A stretch of DNA of 64,000 nucleotides, from assembly GCF_003369915.1 (NCBI RefSeq), contig NW_022881614.1:17772336-17836335 (forward strand), written 5' to 3'. The stretch is from Drosophila miranda (taxonomy: Eukaryota > Arthropoda > Insecta > Diptera > Drosophilidae). The first letter of the stretch is position 1; each line of letters starts with the position of its first letter. The position numbers were made by a program, and so were the translations under genes. The notes below the pieces were generated by a model. The model did no database searches and was not told where the DNA came from. It saw only the letters and a program-made list of their open reading frames with translations. This document shows, piece by piece, positions 34,198 to 45,294 of the stretch.

Positions 34198-35303
34198 TAT
34201 ACCCGATACTCAAAATGAGTATTGGGGTATATTAGATTTGTGGTAAAAGTGGATGTGTGTAACGTCCAGAAGGAATCGTTTCCGAACCCATAAAGTATAT
34301 ATATTCTTGATCAGCATCAATAGCCGAGTCGATTGAGCCCTGTCTGTCTGTCCGTCCGTCCGTCTGTCCGTCTGTCCGTCCCCTTCAGCGCCTAGTGCTC
34401 AAAGACTATAAGAGCTAGAGCAAGGTTGTTTTGGATCCAGACGTCTGTGATATGTCACTGCTACAAAAATATTTCAAAACTTCGCCCCGCCCACTTCCGC
34501 CCCCACAAAGGACGAAACTCTGTGGCATCCACATTTTTAAAGATACGATAAAACCAAAAACGCAGAATCGTAGAGGATGACTATATGTTCTAGAGTGTAA
34601 AATCTCAACCAGATCGTATCATTATTATAGCCAGAATCAAGAAAACAATTTCATTCTTTCTCGCTCTGTCTCTCTCTAACACACAGGTTTCATGGTCGGT
34701 TTTGCCAATTGCAAAATATGAGTTCAAGGATCTCAGAACCTATAAAAGCCAGAGAAACCAAATTTGGTATCCACACTCCAGTGATATCGGACCTTGACCG
34801 TTTCGTGTCCAAATTTCGCCACACCCCCTTCCACCCACGCAAAGGACGAAAATCTGGGGCATCCACAAATCTCAGAGACTATTAAGGCTAGAGTAACCAA
34901 ATTTGGTATCCGCTTTTCTGTTAGATCTCACTATAAAACGTCTATCTCAGAGTTTCGCCCCACCCCCTTCCGCCCCCACAAAGGACGAAAATCTGTTGCA
35001 TCCACAATATTGCACATTCAAAAAAAACTAAAAACGCAGAATCATAGATAACGACCATATCTATCAGATTGCTGAATCTGGTTTAGATTAGATAATTTTT
35101 ATAGCCAAAAATAACAAATCAATTTGCAGTGGCTACGCAGCGCCCGACGTCACGCTCAGACTGATTTTCTGTCTCTCTCGCACGCACTCTTTGTCGTGTC
35201 GTTTAATATAAGCGGCGTCTGCCGGAGGAGAGCCATACTGACCTAGTATCGGGTATAACTGTAGAGTTGCGGTATCCGCAGCAACTCACAACGTTCCCCC
35301 TCG
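34198..35303 (+). mobile_element. DINE-1-type Helentron, full length
   Basis: Complete copy of about 1.1 kb: 5' palindrome TATACCCGATACTC...GAGTATTGGGGTATA, core, (GTCY)n at 34342-34381, internal C-rich monomers, subterminal TAGTATCGGGTATA, hairpin GAGTTGCGG..CCGCAGCAACTC and end CCCCCTCG. No ORF of interest. It was inserted into the T-run between gene B and the next unit. Confidence 0.9.
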
Positions 35304-35355
35304 TTTTTGCTGTTCCTAAGAAACAAATCCAAAAAACAAAACACATTAAGAAGAA

Positions 35356-36467
35356 CGAGGGGGAACGTTGTGAGTTGCTGCGGACACCGCAACTCTACAG
35401 TTATACCCGATACTAAGTCAGTATGGCTCTCCTCCGGCGGACGCTGCTAATATTAAACGACACGACAAAGAGTGCGTGCGAGAGAGACAGAAAATCAGTC
35501 TGAGCGTGACGTCGGGCGCTGCGTAGCCAGTGCAAATTTATTTGTTCCTTTTGGCTATAAAAATTATCTGATCTGGTCCAGATTCAGCAATCTGATAGAT
35601 ATGGTCGTTATCTATGATTCTGCGTTTTTAGTTTTCTCGAATGTGAAATATTGTGGATGCAACAGATTTTCGTCCTTTGTGGGGGCGGAAGGGGGTGGGG
35701 CGAAATTCTGAGACATACGTTTTATAGTGAGATCTAACGGAAGTGCGGATACTAAATTTGGTTACTCTAGCCTTAATAGTCTCTGAGATTTGTGGATGCC
35801 CCAGATTTTCGTTCTTTGCGGGGGCGGAAGGGGGTGTGGCGAAATTTGGACACAAAACGGTCAAGGTCCGATATCACAGGAGTGTGGATACCAAATTTGG
35901 TTGCTCTGGCTCTTATAGGTTCTGAGATCCTTGAACTCATATTTTGCAATTGGCAAAACCGACCATGAAAGCTGTGTGTTAGAGAGAGACAGAGCGAGAA
36001 AAAATAAAATTGTTTTCTTGATTCTGGCTATAATAAAGATACGATCTGGTTGAGATCTTACATTTAAAACATATAGTCATCCTCTACGATTCTGCGTTTT
36101 TGGTTTTATCGTATCTTTAAAAATGTGGATGCCACAGATTTTCGTCCTTTGTGGGGGCGGAAGTGGGCGGGGCGAAGGTTTGAAATATTTTTGTAGCAGT
36201 GACATATCACAGAAGTCTGGATCCAAAACATCGTTGCTCTAGCTCTTATAGTCTTTGAGCACTAGGTGCTGAGGGGGACGGACAGACGGACAGACGGACG
36301 GACGGACAGACGGACAGACAGGTATGGCTCAATCGACTCGGCAATTGATGCTGATCAAGAATATATATACTTTATGGGGTCGGAAACGATTCCTTCTGGA
36401 CGTTACACACATCCACTTTTACCACAAATCTAATATACCCCAATACTCATTTTGAGTATCGGGTATA
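35356..36467 (-). mobile_element. DINE-1-type Helentron, full length, inverted
   Basis: Same structure on the minus strand, starting with CGAGGGGGAACG (3' end) and finishing GAGTATCGGGTATA (5' palindrome). Only about 52 bp of unit sequence separate it from the plus-strand copy, which makes a large inverted repeat. Confidence 0.9.
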
Positions 36468-36885
36468 AAAAGGCTTAAGTTCATTAACGAAGAAGTAAAA
36501 CGACGAGACGACCATTTTGTTCAATAATAAAAGAAGAAACAAGTTTTATTTGCTGCAAGAAGACTGTACACATAGATGAATACATATATCATTTTTATTA
36601 CTTTCGATTTTATTATTATTTTTCTAACACACATACTGCTCCCCTTCGAAGAATATTTTCTATTATTTAGGAAGGCCTTATTTTCAAAAGAATTTTAGTG
36701 TTGAGCTAAGCAAGACTCACACTTTTTATAGTCAATTCCCCAGCATGAAAACCCAATATGCAGCCTACTTAATCGTTACAATACATAGTAAGCCTGACCA
36801 AAAAAGTCAGTGGACGGCTGCCTCGCCCCAACAGATTTTATTTCTCCCGTAAAATACGAGTAAGGCGAAACCTACAAATTAAATC

Positions 36886-37339
36886 ATGATTTACGGCATG
36901 CTGGTGACACTCTCGACGGCAATCTATACTACGGTGGCCACCCTTTGGCAGGTTCAACGTGAGTGTAGAAAGTGGAAAGATGATTTGGTTCGAGCGTATG
37001 AGCTGTATGACTGTCTGATCTGATCCCACAGAGACCCTAATCAATTGGATGATGTCGTTTAGTCTTTTCGTTTTGGGTCTGTTCTGCAAGCCGTATTTGA
37101 TAGTTCCCCTGTTGGCAGCTGGGTTCTTCATGGTGCGCCGGATCTTGCTGCGGCGGGCAAAGCGGACCCAAGCCTGGAAATCGCCGGGTAACAACGAGTC
37201 TGGGTCGTCCAATAGCGTCGGTGACACATTTTTGCTGTTCCTAAGAAACAAATCCAAAAAACAAAACACATTAAGAAGAAAAAGGCTGAAGTTCATTAAC
37301 GAAGAAGTAAAACGACGAGACGACCATTTTGTTCAATAA
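36886..37339 (+). pseudogene. Gene A, copy U6 (tail deleted, fused to unit tail)
   Basis: Exon 1 36886-36958, exon 2 from 37032. A 54-bp in-frame deletion after the TCGTCC at 37210 removes 18 tail codons. Six codons later a second deletion joins the tail to the A/T-rich end of the unit, removing the whole of gene B. The frame then runs on through lysine/arginine-rich codons to 37339. Both hydrophobic segments and both splice sites remain, so a protein with an altered tail is possible. Confidence 0.6.
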
Positions 37340-37700
37340 TAAAAGAAGAAACAACAAGTTTTATTTGCCGCAAGAAGACTGTACACATAGATGAATACAT
37401 ATATCATTTTTATTACTTTCGATCTTATTTTTATTTTTCTAACACACATACTGCTCCCCTTCGAAGAATATTTTCTATTATTTAGGAAGGCCTTATTTTC
37501 AAAAGAATTTTTGTGTTGAGCTAAGCAAGACTCACACTTTTTATAGTCAATTCCCCAGCATGAAAACCCAATAGGCAGCCTACTTAATCGTTACAATACA
37601 TAGTAAGCCTGACCAAAAAAGTCAGTGGACGGCTGCCTCGCCCCAACAGATTTTATTTCTCCCGTAAAATACGAGTAAGGCGAAACCTACAAATTAAATC

Positions 37701-38119
37701 ATGATTTACGGCATGCTGGTGACACTCTCGACGGCAATCTATACTACGGTGGCCACCCTTTGGCAGGTTCAATGTGAGAAAAAAAATGTGTAGAAAGTGG
37801 AAAGATGATTCGGTTCGAGCGTATGAGCTGTATGACTGTCTGATCTGATCCCACAGAGACCCTAATCAATTGGATGATGTCGTTTAGTCTTTTCATTTTG
37901 GGTCTGTTCTGCAAGCCATATTTGATAGTTCCCCTGTTGGCAGCTGGGTTCTTCATGGTGCGCAGGATCTTGCTGCGGCGGGCAAAGCGGACCCAAGCCT
38001 GGAAATCGCCGGGTAACAACGAGTCTGGGTCGTCCAGGCATTACTCCATTAAAACCCCACCATCACGCGACACGGAGAGCTCCCTGCCCAATAGCGTCGG
38101 TGACACATCCCAGAAGTAG
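37701..38119 (+). pseudogene. Gene A, copy U7 (stop at the splice-junction codon)
   Basis: Exon 1 ends 37773 with T, so splicing would create TAG, as in U3. The intron is altered by a run of extra A bases (GTGAGAAAAAAAATG). Exon 2 (37857-38119) is otherwise open. Confidence 0.7.
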
Positions 38120-38256
38120 TCGAGCAACGGATAATCACACGATTCACACGGGCTTATAAAACATATAACATACGTCTGAAATACTACATACACATTCCAT
38201 AAGCCTAAAGCAATTAAAAAATACTGCACTGTACCATCGTTTCATCCAAAAGAATA

Positions 38257-38556
38257 CTAGGACTTGAGCAGAGTGGGGATGTCGACTTTGCGCAGAGCGT
38301 CTCTTGCTTTGAGGAGCATAGTATTGTGCGGCTGGCCAGTGAGGCCGGCCAAGTGATGCATATACCTGTCAATGTTGCCAACGCTCGGACCGGACGGTTC
38401 CAGCGGAGTCAATGGGACACCATTGAGGGCTGCAACCAGCTTCTGGCGCAGTCGCACATTCTCCTCCTTCAGTTCGGCCACCTCGCCCATCACCTTGGCA
38501 TAGCCAACCTTGGTGTTGTCCACGTGCTGCTCCAGCACCGCATTTAAATGTACCAC
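38257..38556 (-). CDS. Gene B, copy U7 (open, 21-bp in-frame deletion)
   Basis: Seven codons are missing from the middle of the coiled coil (ENVRLRQKL), exactly one heptad, and one Pro is changed to Thr. The frame stays open. The upstream leader is separated by the complete gypsy-like insertion at 38840. Confidence 0.5.
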   Translation of the reverse strand: MVHLNAVLEQHVDNTKVGYAKVMGEVAELKEENVRLRQKLVAALNGVPLTPLEPSGPSVGNIDRYMHHLAGLTGQPHNTMLLKARDALRKVDIPTLLKS

Positions 38557-38839
38557 CTTAAATGTACGCTATAATTTAGAATTTAACCTTTTTGAAACAA
38601 CCACAACAACACAACTATCAAACAAAACTATTTTCTATTTAAGTTTTAATTTATTTTTGATTAACTTTTTTTTGCTGTTCCTAAGAAACAAATCCAAAAA
38701 ACAAAACACATTAAGAACAAAAAGGCTTAAGTTCATTAACGAAGCAGTAAAACGACGAGACGACCATTTTGTTCAATAATAAAAGAAGAAACAACAAGTT
38801 TTATTTGCTGCAAGAACACTGTACACATAGATGAATACA

Positions 38840-39099
38840 TGTAGTAGTTTAAGTTGCTTGATGGCAACGAGTAACATTTATTTGATAAGTATGTTGGACT
38901 TAAAATTATAACAGCTCCAAGTTTTACAAGTATGTTTGTGAATAATTATATGCGTGTACGTCTGATGCGTGGCTGAACTGACAACTGACTGATCTCTCTC
39001 TCTTGCTATCGGCTCTCTCAGAGCCGATTACTGCTCTATCCCGACGACACGACGAAAACACGACCGCTTCGTGTCTCTCTCTTTCCTTCGTTTCCTACA
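38840..39099 (-). repeat. 3' LTR of the complete gypsy-like element
   Basis: 260 bp. The gag-pol frame ends inside it (stop at 39036). Contains the palindromic stretch CGGCTCTCTCAGAGCCG at about 39010-39026. Confidence 0.9.
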
Positions 39100-42000
39100 T
39101 TCGGCTGTCCTGACGGACCATTCGCCTCGGATGGGTCTAGCCAAGGTTTCATATATTCTGAAACTGTAGAGGTCTTATAGGGACCCTCAGTATCCCCAAT
39201 CTTCTCGACTTCGTACCTTCCATGATTCTTTACCCTAACCACCTTATACGGCCCTAGATACTTTCCTTTTAGCTTTAATCCAGTACCATTCTGAGTACGC
39301 TTGATAGCTACTAGCTCATTAACCTCATACTGTCTATCTAGTTTCCTTTTTAAGTCAAAACTCTTCTTGTTTTCCTGCTGTAACCGTGCAATGTTTTCAA
39401 CTACTTCCTTTCTAATTTTTTCGCGGTCCTTGTTCAACTCTTCGATAAGTGATTCTTCCAATATTTCTTTTATTTTTGGATCCATTCCTATACGCATGTC
39501 TAGCCCAGTCAATATCTTGAAAGGTGTTACCTTGGTACTTCGCGGCTCAACACTGTTGATCATTTGCTGTACTTTTCCTAGATGCTTATACCAACTACCG
39601 GAATTACCCTGACACAATTTCGACAACATAGGCACCACTATCTTGTGCATCCTTTCGACTTGACCATTCCCACGTGGAACGCCTGTGGCAATCATTAAAT
39701 GCTGTATTTTCTCTCTCTCACAATATTCACGAAACAAATTGGACATAAACGCTGCACCCCTATCCGTCACTATTCTGTTCGGATTACCAAAACTAGTCCC
39801 CTGAATTTCCAAACACTTAACGACCTCTTCAACACCTGTACTACGTGTAGAATATAACCAAACAAACTTAGAAAATCCATCAACGACAACCAGTATATAA
39901 TTGTACTGTTTTTTAGTCATTTCCATTGGTCCAACGTGATCAATGTGATACGTTTGTAACGGCCTATCACCCTTGTCTATTGGTTGCAAATAACCCTCAC
40001 GTTTTCCTGTCTTTTCATTGACAATGATACACTCGACACAACTATTTATTACGCGCCATACTTTGTCTTTTAACTTCGGAATATAATACGACTTTTCAAT
40101 GATATCTTGTGTCTTTTTAACTGAAAAATGTCCTTGCTTATGTGCTATTGATATAATCTCATTTTCCAACTGAGCTGGTACTACGATGAGCTCCTTATCC
40201 GGATCCTTAAACAAAATCTGATTCTGAATATAATAATCCTCATATTCCTTGTCCTCCACAATACTTTTAACAGCCTTAACCCAATTGTCGGTTAGCTGAG
40301 CTTCTTTCAAACGATGAGCTATACTTTCGGTCACCATAAAACAAGATACACGACTCAACGCGTCAACGTGCCTCATCTTCGTTCCTGAGCGATGTTCTAT
40401 AACATAATTAAAATCTTGTAGGTACATGGCCCAACGTGCTACTCTCAAAGGAACGTCTTTCTTTTTGATCGTCATTGTAAATGCATTACAATCTGTGACA
40501 ATTTTGAACTTTATACCCAAAACGTATACACGCCATTTCGCTAAAGCTTCGATAATTGCCAGAACCTCAAGGTCATAAGCAGGATATTTCTCTTCACATG
40601 GCTTAGTCCTACGGCTCATATATTGAACTGGATGGAATTGGCTGTCTTCCAAACTCTTTTGCAGTAACACGGCTCCATACCCCCATTTTGATGCATCAGT
40701 ATGGATTTCTGTCTCCAACTTCGGGTTGTACATTTCTAAAACAGGTCTACTAATCAATGCTACCTTTAGTTGTTCAAACGCAACCTGATGTATCTCCTTA
40801 AATTCAAATTTAACATCCTTCCGCAGCAGATCTGTCAATGGTTTTGCAATAACAGCATAACCCTCAATAAACTTTCGGAAATAAGAAGTCAATCCTATGA
40901 AACGCTGCACTGTTTTTTTATCAACTGGCACTGGGAACTTTTCGACTGCCCTCGTCTTCTCATCACTTGGTCTTATCGTGTTCTTTTCTATTATATACCC
41001 CAGAAAATTAACCTTTTGTCGTAACAGCTGACACTTTCTCCAATTTATACGTAGCCCATTCATTTCCGCTATCTTCAGTACTTTTCTCAACTTTAACAAA
41101 CCCTCTTCTATATCTTGACTACAAATAATAACGTCATCCATATAGACTGCTGCTTCATTATTCTTTACCAAATCTCTCAACACAGCCATTATAAATCTGG
41201 TAAACACCGCTGGAGAATTTGAAATTCCAAATGGTACATATAAAAATTCGAACTGACCATTCTGAGTCACAAAAGACGTATATTTTTGAGACTCGACTTC
41301 TACAGGCACATGGAAAAAACCATTCGTTAAATCCAACGTGGTGAAATACTTTGCACCCTGCAGTTTCTCCAACACTGTATCCATATGTGACATTGGAAAG
41401 TTATCGCGAACTATTTTCTCATTCAGCTTTCGGTAATCACAACATAGTCTCTTGCTACCGTTCTTTTTCGGTACCAACACTACTGGTGATGCATACTCCG
41501 ATGTACTTGGCTTTATAATCTTCTGAGCCAGCCACTCTTCCACTTGCTTGTCCACGATTTCCTGTTCACACAACGGTAATCGTCTCGGATGCTGGAAAAC
41601 TGGTATCTCATCCACTAATACAATTTTCATTTTTATCGGCGCATCTACATTTCTCTGAGGTTGGTACTTTCCTACCATACCCCTAACCTCTCTAGCATGT
41701 ACTTCACTGAGATGACCAACATCAATTGAAAACTCCTTCTCAACTTCGTCAATACTTGACATGCAAATGCCTTTATATTCATTAAACAATTCCACGCATG
41801 AGGACGATGCTACCTGATCAAGTTTCTTATCTTTATCCTCGCCACAAACTCTACGAACAAATCTTGTTCCTGTCTTAGAAACTTGCATGTCCACATGATC
41901 CAGAATAGTCCTTCCTAAAATGGCTTCAAAACCAATATCCTCGTCTGGAATGACATGAAATTCTACCTCCATTCCAATCTCATCGATTTTCACTGGTATC

Positions 42001-43190
42001 GAAAAGCTACCAAAAGTTACAACTTGACTATCTCCAATACCTGTTAAACATTTCTCCTGGCCGATCAGTTCAAGATTTCCAAATTTCAAAAATACCCTCC
42101 TGCGAATTAAACACAAATCTGCTCCAGTATCAATCAAACCTTGGAATACCAAATTCGCGTACTTAATATCCTTTAATTCCAAACCTGATGGAGTGAAAAT
42201 ACCTGACGGCTTATTGACGACTTCCTTATCTCGAATAATGTTCGTATTCGATCTCTTTTCTTGTCTGGTTTCGACCTTGACATTACAGCTTGCAGCACGG
42301 TGTCCTGGTTGGCCACATTTGAAACAAAAAAAATCATTTTTGGGACAATCTTTCCTCAAATGCGATTTGTCTCCACACATAAAACATTTCCTAAAATTCT
42401 CTGCCATCGACCCTTTCACCGAACTCTCACTTTTATTACTCAGCGGCCAATTCTTACTCATCGGCTTGGATCCGCCTCTAGCTTTCTGGTAAACATCGAT
42501 CTGAAATTTAAGCTCCTTTAAGTTTCTAGCTTGGTACAGCATTGCCTTACTTGCCCTAGCGTCTGGTATACCATCCACAAAATATTCGATTAAACTCTCA
42601 TCATCTAGTTTAATTGGCTTGGCTATCTCCATTAACGCATACAAAAACTCATGCAACGACTCTCCTTTTTTCTGCTGGCGCTTTTGCAACATTCTATGTA
42701 CTTCTACGGACGACAGTTTAACACTAAACTCATCCAACAGAGTTGCCTTCAACGAATTCCAGTTACGAATATCACGCAAACTACGAACGAAAGATTTTGC
42801 TGCACCAACTAACAACTGCTTGGCATAAATGAATAATTGTAATTGACTCCATTGAACAGTAGCTGCGCATTCTTCTAATTCCTCTATCCATTGATTGATG
42901 TCGGGGTTATTAGAACCAGAAAATTGTGACACACTACCTTCCACGTCTTTTAGCGTAAACCAAGATTTATACTCTGCCTGTCGCGTACCTGGTTGAACTG
43001 CTACGGTATCATCCACTGCTGTTACTACGGACTCATTCTCTGACTCTTCTTCATCCTCAACTGGAAAGCCGTGATGTATTAATAGTCTATCTTGCAAATC
43101 GCGCTTTCGTCCCGTCGTCTGCAACGCAAGCTCTCTTAACTTCTCTCGCAAATGTGCGACTCTCAGTGTCATTATCTCTTCAACTTGCAT
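39036..43190 (-). CDS. Gag-Pol polyprotein of the complete gypsy-like element
   Basis: 1,384 codons in one frame with no gag/pol frameshift. The order is: SAP-like N-terminus (about 8-42), Gag capsid region (75-235), two CCHC zinc knuckles (C269-C282 and C289-C302), aspartic protease with LIDTGADLCLI (about 352-362), and reverse transcriptase (about 530-700) with CCDYRKLN, TLDLTNGFFHVP and catalytic YMDD (683-686). RNase H follows with HTDASKWGYGAVLL (about 830) and further acidic sites near 875 and 900, then the integrase HHCC finger (1017-1054), core D1084, D1143, E1179, and a C-terminal domain with YLGPYKVVRV. All catalytic residues I checked are present. No env-like ORF follows, so it is a retrotransposon. 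It is related to the truncated element at 27969-31388; I do not name the family. Confidence 0.92.
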   Translation of the reverse strand: MQVEEIMTLRVAHLREKLRELALQTTGRKRDLQDRLLIHHGFPVEDEEESENESVVTAVDDTVAVQPGTRQAEYKSWFTLKDVEGSVSQFSGSNNPDINQWIEELEECAATVQWSQLQLFIYAKQLLVGAAKSFVRSLRDIRNWNSLKATLLDEFSVKLSSVEVHRMLQKRQQKKGESLHEFLYALMEIAKPIKLDDESLIEYFVDGIPDARASKAMLYQARNLKELKFQIDVYQKARGGSKPMSKNWPLSNKSESSVKGSMAENFRKCFMCGDKSHLRKDCPKNDFFCFKCGQPGHRAASCNVKVETRQEKRSNTNIIRDKEVVNKPSGIFTPSGLELKDIKYANLVFQGLIDTGADLCLIRRRVFLKFGNLELIGQEKCLTGIGDSQVVTFGSFSIPVKIDEIGMEVEFHVIPDEDIGFEAILGRTILDHVDMQVSKTGTRFVRRVCGEDKDKKLDQVASSSCVELFNEYKGICMSSIDEVEKEFSIDVGHLSEVHAREVRGMVGKYQPQRNVDAPIKMKIVLVDEIPVFQHPRRLPLCEQEIVDKQVEEWLAQKIIKPSTSEYASPVVLVPKKNGSKRLCCDYRKLNEKIVRDNFPMSHMDTVLEKLQGAKYFTTLDLTNGFFHVPVEVESQKYTSFVTQNGQFEFLYVPFGISNSPAVFTRFIMAVLRDLVKNNEAAVYMDDVIICSQDIEEGLLKLRKVLKIAEMNGLRINWRKCQLLRQKVNFLGYIIEKNTIRPSDEKTRAVEKFPVPVDKKTVQRFIGLTSYFRKFIEGYAVIAKPLTDLLRKDVKFEFKEIHQVAFEQLKVALISRPVLEMYNPKLETEIHTDASKWGYGAVLLQKSLEDSQFHPVQYMSRRTKPCEEKYPAYDLEVLAIIEALAKWRVYVLGIKFKIVTDCNAFTMTIKKKDVPLRVARWAMYLQDFNYVIEHRSGTKMRHVDALSRVSCFMVTESIAHRLKEAQLTDNWVKAVKSIVEDKEYEDYYIQNQILFKDPDKELIVVPAQLENEIISIAHKQGHFSVKKTQDIIEKSYYIPKLKDKVWRVINSCVECIIVNEKTGKREGYLQPIDKGDRPLQTYHIDHVGPMEMTKKQYNYILVVVDGFSKFVWLYSTRSTGVEEVVKCLEIQGTSFGNPNRIVTDRGAAFMSNLFREYCEREKIQHLMIATGVPRGNGQVERMHKIVVPMLSKLCQGNSGSWYKHLGKVQQMINSVEPRSTKVTPFKILTGLDMRIGMDPKIKEILEESLIEELNKDREKIRKEVVENIARLQQENKKSFDLKRKLDRQYEVNELVAIKRTQNGTGLKLKGKYLGPYKVVRVKNHGRYEVEKIGDTEGPYKTSTVSEYMKPWLDPSEANGPSGQPNVGNEGKRETRSGRVFVVSSG

Positions 43191-43589
43191 CGTGACGATT
43201 TAAATACAAAATAATTGATATTAGCTTATATCTAAGAAAATGTAATTAAATCAACTTAAACAACCTTATTACTGCTGGCCTGTTAACAATTTTCCAGTTA
43301 ACATCGATTTCGAAAACGCCTTTAAAGTCGTCACTGTTAACGATCGCTTCTCTGTTAACGCTCACCTTACTATGGGTTTACCCTTGTTAACTCTCGCTTC
43401 TGCGCAGAACTTTCCAGACTCCAAATTTGACGCACACACACCACCACATCCAGATCTTGCTTGCCTGTCGATGTCGCTGTTGCCGTCCTCTCTTTGTTGC
43501 CTTGCCTTGCTCTCGCCGTTCGCCGATAACTCGTTGTCGCTTCCCGAATCGTCGCTGCTTCTGCTGTTACAAAATGAACTGCTGCTTGT

Positions 43590-44060
43590 CTTTTCTTGTA
43601 GTTGTAGTCTCCGTCCGACGCAGTGCAACACAACAACAATCAATGTTCTTTGATTCTTGCTGTTTGCTGCCGTCGTTTTGTCGCTTCTGCTTCCTTTGGA
43701 ACGAACGCACTCAGATTGTCGGCTCTGTGCCGCTTGTCTCCTTGTAGCTCTAGCCTCTCAGACGCAATGCACAACAACAACAACGAAGGTTTTGATTCTT
43801 GCTGTGTTTGCTGCCGTCTGCCGTCGTTTTGTCGCTTCTGCACTCTTTGGAACGAACGCGCTCAGATTGTCGTCTCTGTGCCGCTTGTCTCCTTGTAGCT
43901 CTAGCCTCTCAGACGCAATGCACAACAACAACAACGAAGGTTTTGATTCTTGCTGTGTTTGCTGCCGTCTGCCGTAGTTTTGGCGCTTCTGCTCTCTTTG
44001 GAACGAACGCGCTCAGATTGTCGTCTCTGTGCCGCTTGTCTCCTTGTAGCTCTAGCCTCG
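43590..44060. repeat. 151-bp tandem repeats in the gypsy-like leader
   Basis: CTTGTAGCTCTAGCCTC recurs at 43741, 43892 and 44043, exactly 151 bp apart. Two copies are nearly identical and a third, to the left, is diverged and contains a deletion. They lie between the primer site and the gag start. The remainder of the leader (43191-43589) shows no feature. Confidence 0.85.
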
Positions 44061-44128
44061 TGTTCGCCAAAATTTCCAAATACACGCACAAATCTCACTT
44101 GCAAATGTTGTTGTCTTGGGCTTATTTT

Positions 44129-44142
44129 CGGACGAGCCCCCA
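44129..44142 (-). other. Primer binding site, tRNA-Pro type
   Basis: On the minus strand TGGGGGCTCGTCCG, three bases from the LTR end. It matches the first 14 bases of the classical Pro-tRNA primer site. Confidence 0.75.
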
Positions 44143-44145
44143 ATT

Positions 44146-44405
44146 TGTAGTAGTTTAAGTTGCTTGATGGCAACGAGTAACATTTATTTGATAAGTATGT
44201 TGGACTTAAAATTATAACAGCTCCAAGTTTTACAAGTATGTTTGTGAATAATTATATGCGTGTACGTCTGATGCGTGGCTGAACTGACAACTGACTGATC
44301 TCTCTCTCTTGCTATCGGCTCTCTCAGAGCCGATTACTGCTCTATCCCGACGACACGACGAAAACACGACCGCTTCGTGTCTCTCTCTTTCCTTCGTTTC
44401 CTACA
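44146..44405 (-). repeat. 5' LTR of the complete gypsy-like element
   Basis: 260 bp, identical by eye to 38840-39099. Followed by the TACA duplication and unit leader sequence. Confidence 0.9.
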
Positions 44406-44710
44406 TACATATATCATTTTTATTACTTTCGATTTTATTATTATTTTTCTAACACACATACTGCTCCCCTTCGAAGAATATTTTCTATTATTTAGGAAGG
44501 CCTTATTTTCAAAAGAATTTTTGTGTTGAGCTAAGCAAGACTCACACTTTTTATAGTCAATTCCCCAGCATGAAAATCCAATAGGCAGCCTACTTAATCG
44601 TTACAATACATAGTAAGCCTGACCAAAAAAGTCAGTGGACGGCTGCCTCGCCCCAACAGATTTTATTTCTCCCGTAAAATACGAGTAAGGCGAAACCTAC
44701 AAATTAAATC

Positions 44711-45118
44711 ATGATTTACGGCATGCTGGTGACACTCTCGACGGCAATCTAGACTACGGTGGCCACCCTTTGGCAGGTTCAACGTGAGTGTAGAAAGTGG
44801 AAAGATGATTTGGTTCGAGCGTATGAGCTGTATGACTGTCTGATCTGATCCCACAGAGACCCTAATCAATTAGATGATGTCGTTTAGTCTTTTCATTTTG
44901 GGTCTGTTCTGAAAGCCGTATTTGATAGTTCCCCTGTTGGCAGCTGGGTTCTTCATGGTGCGCCGGATCTTGCTGCGGCGGGCAAAGCGGACCCAAGCCT
45001 GGAAATCGCCGGGTAACAACGAGTCTGGGTCGTCCAGGCATTACTCCATTAAAACCACAAATCACCTGACACGGAGAGCTCCCTGCCCAATAGCGTCGGT
45101 GACACGTCCCAGAAGTAG
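44711..45118 (+). pseudogene. Gene A, copy U8 (three lesions)
   Basis: TAT to TAG at codon 14 (CTAGACTACGG near 44750), TGG to TAG early in exon 2 (AATTAG near 44872) and a 1-bp loss in the tail near 45057. U12 has the same three lesions. Confidence 0.8.
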
Positions 45119-45294
45119 TCGAGCAACGGATAATCACACGATTCACACGGGTTTATAAAACATATAACATACGTCTGAAATACTACATACACATTCCATG
45201 AGAACACTCATACATGTGCACGGGTGTGGATGGATCCTAAGACTAAAGCAATTAAAAAATACTGCACTGTACCATCGTTTCATCCAAAAGAATA

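Larger units (their letters stand above)
38840..44405 (-). mobile_element. Complete gypsy-like LTR retrotransposon
   Basis: 5,566 bp with two LTRs of 260 bp that are identical by eye (38840-39099, 44146-44405). They start TGTAGTAG and end CCTACA, with a 4-bp target duplication TACA (38836-38839 and 44406-44409). One uninterrupted gag-pol frame lies on the minus strand, with a Pro-tRNA-type primer site next to the right LTR. Identical LTRs and an open frame indicate a very recent insertion and probably an active family. Inserted in the leader of U8. Confidence 0.95.

Noticed and set aside
43372-44173. Overlapping ORFs in the gypsy-like leader
   Set aside because: Generated by the 151-bp tandem repeats between the primer site and gag.
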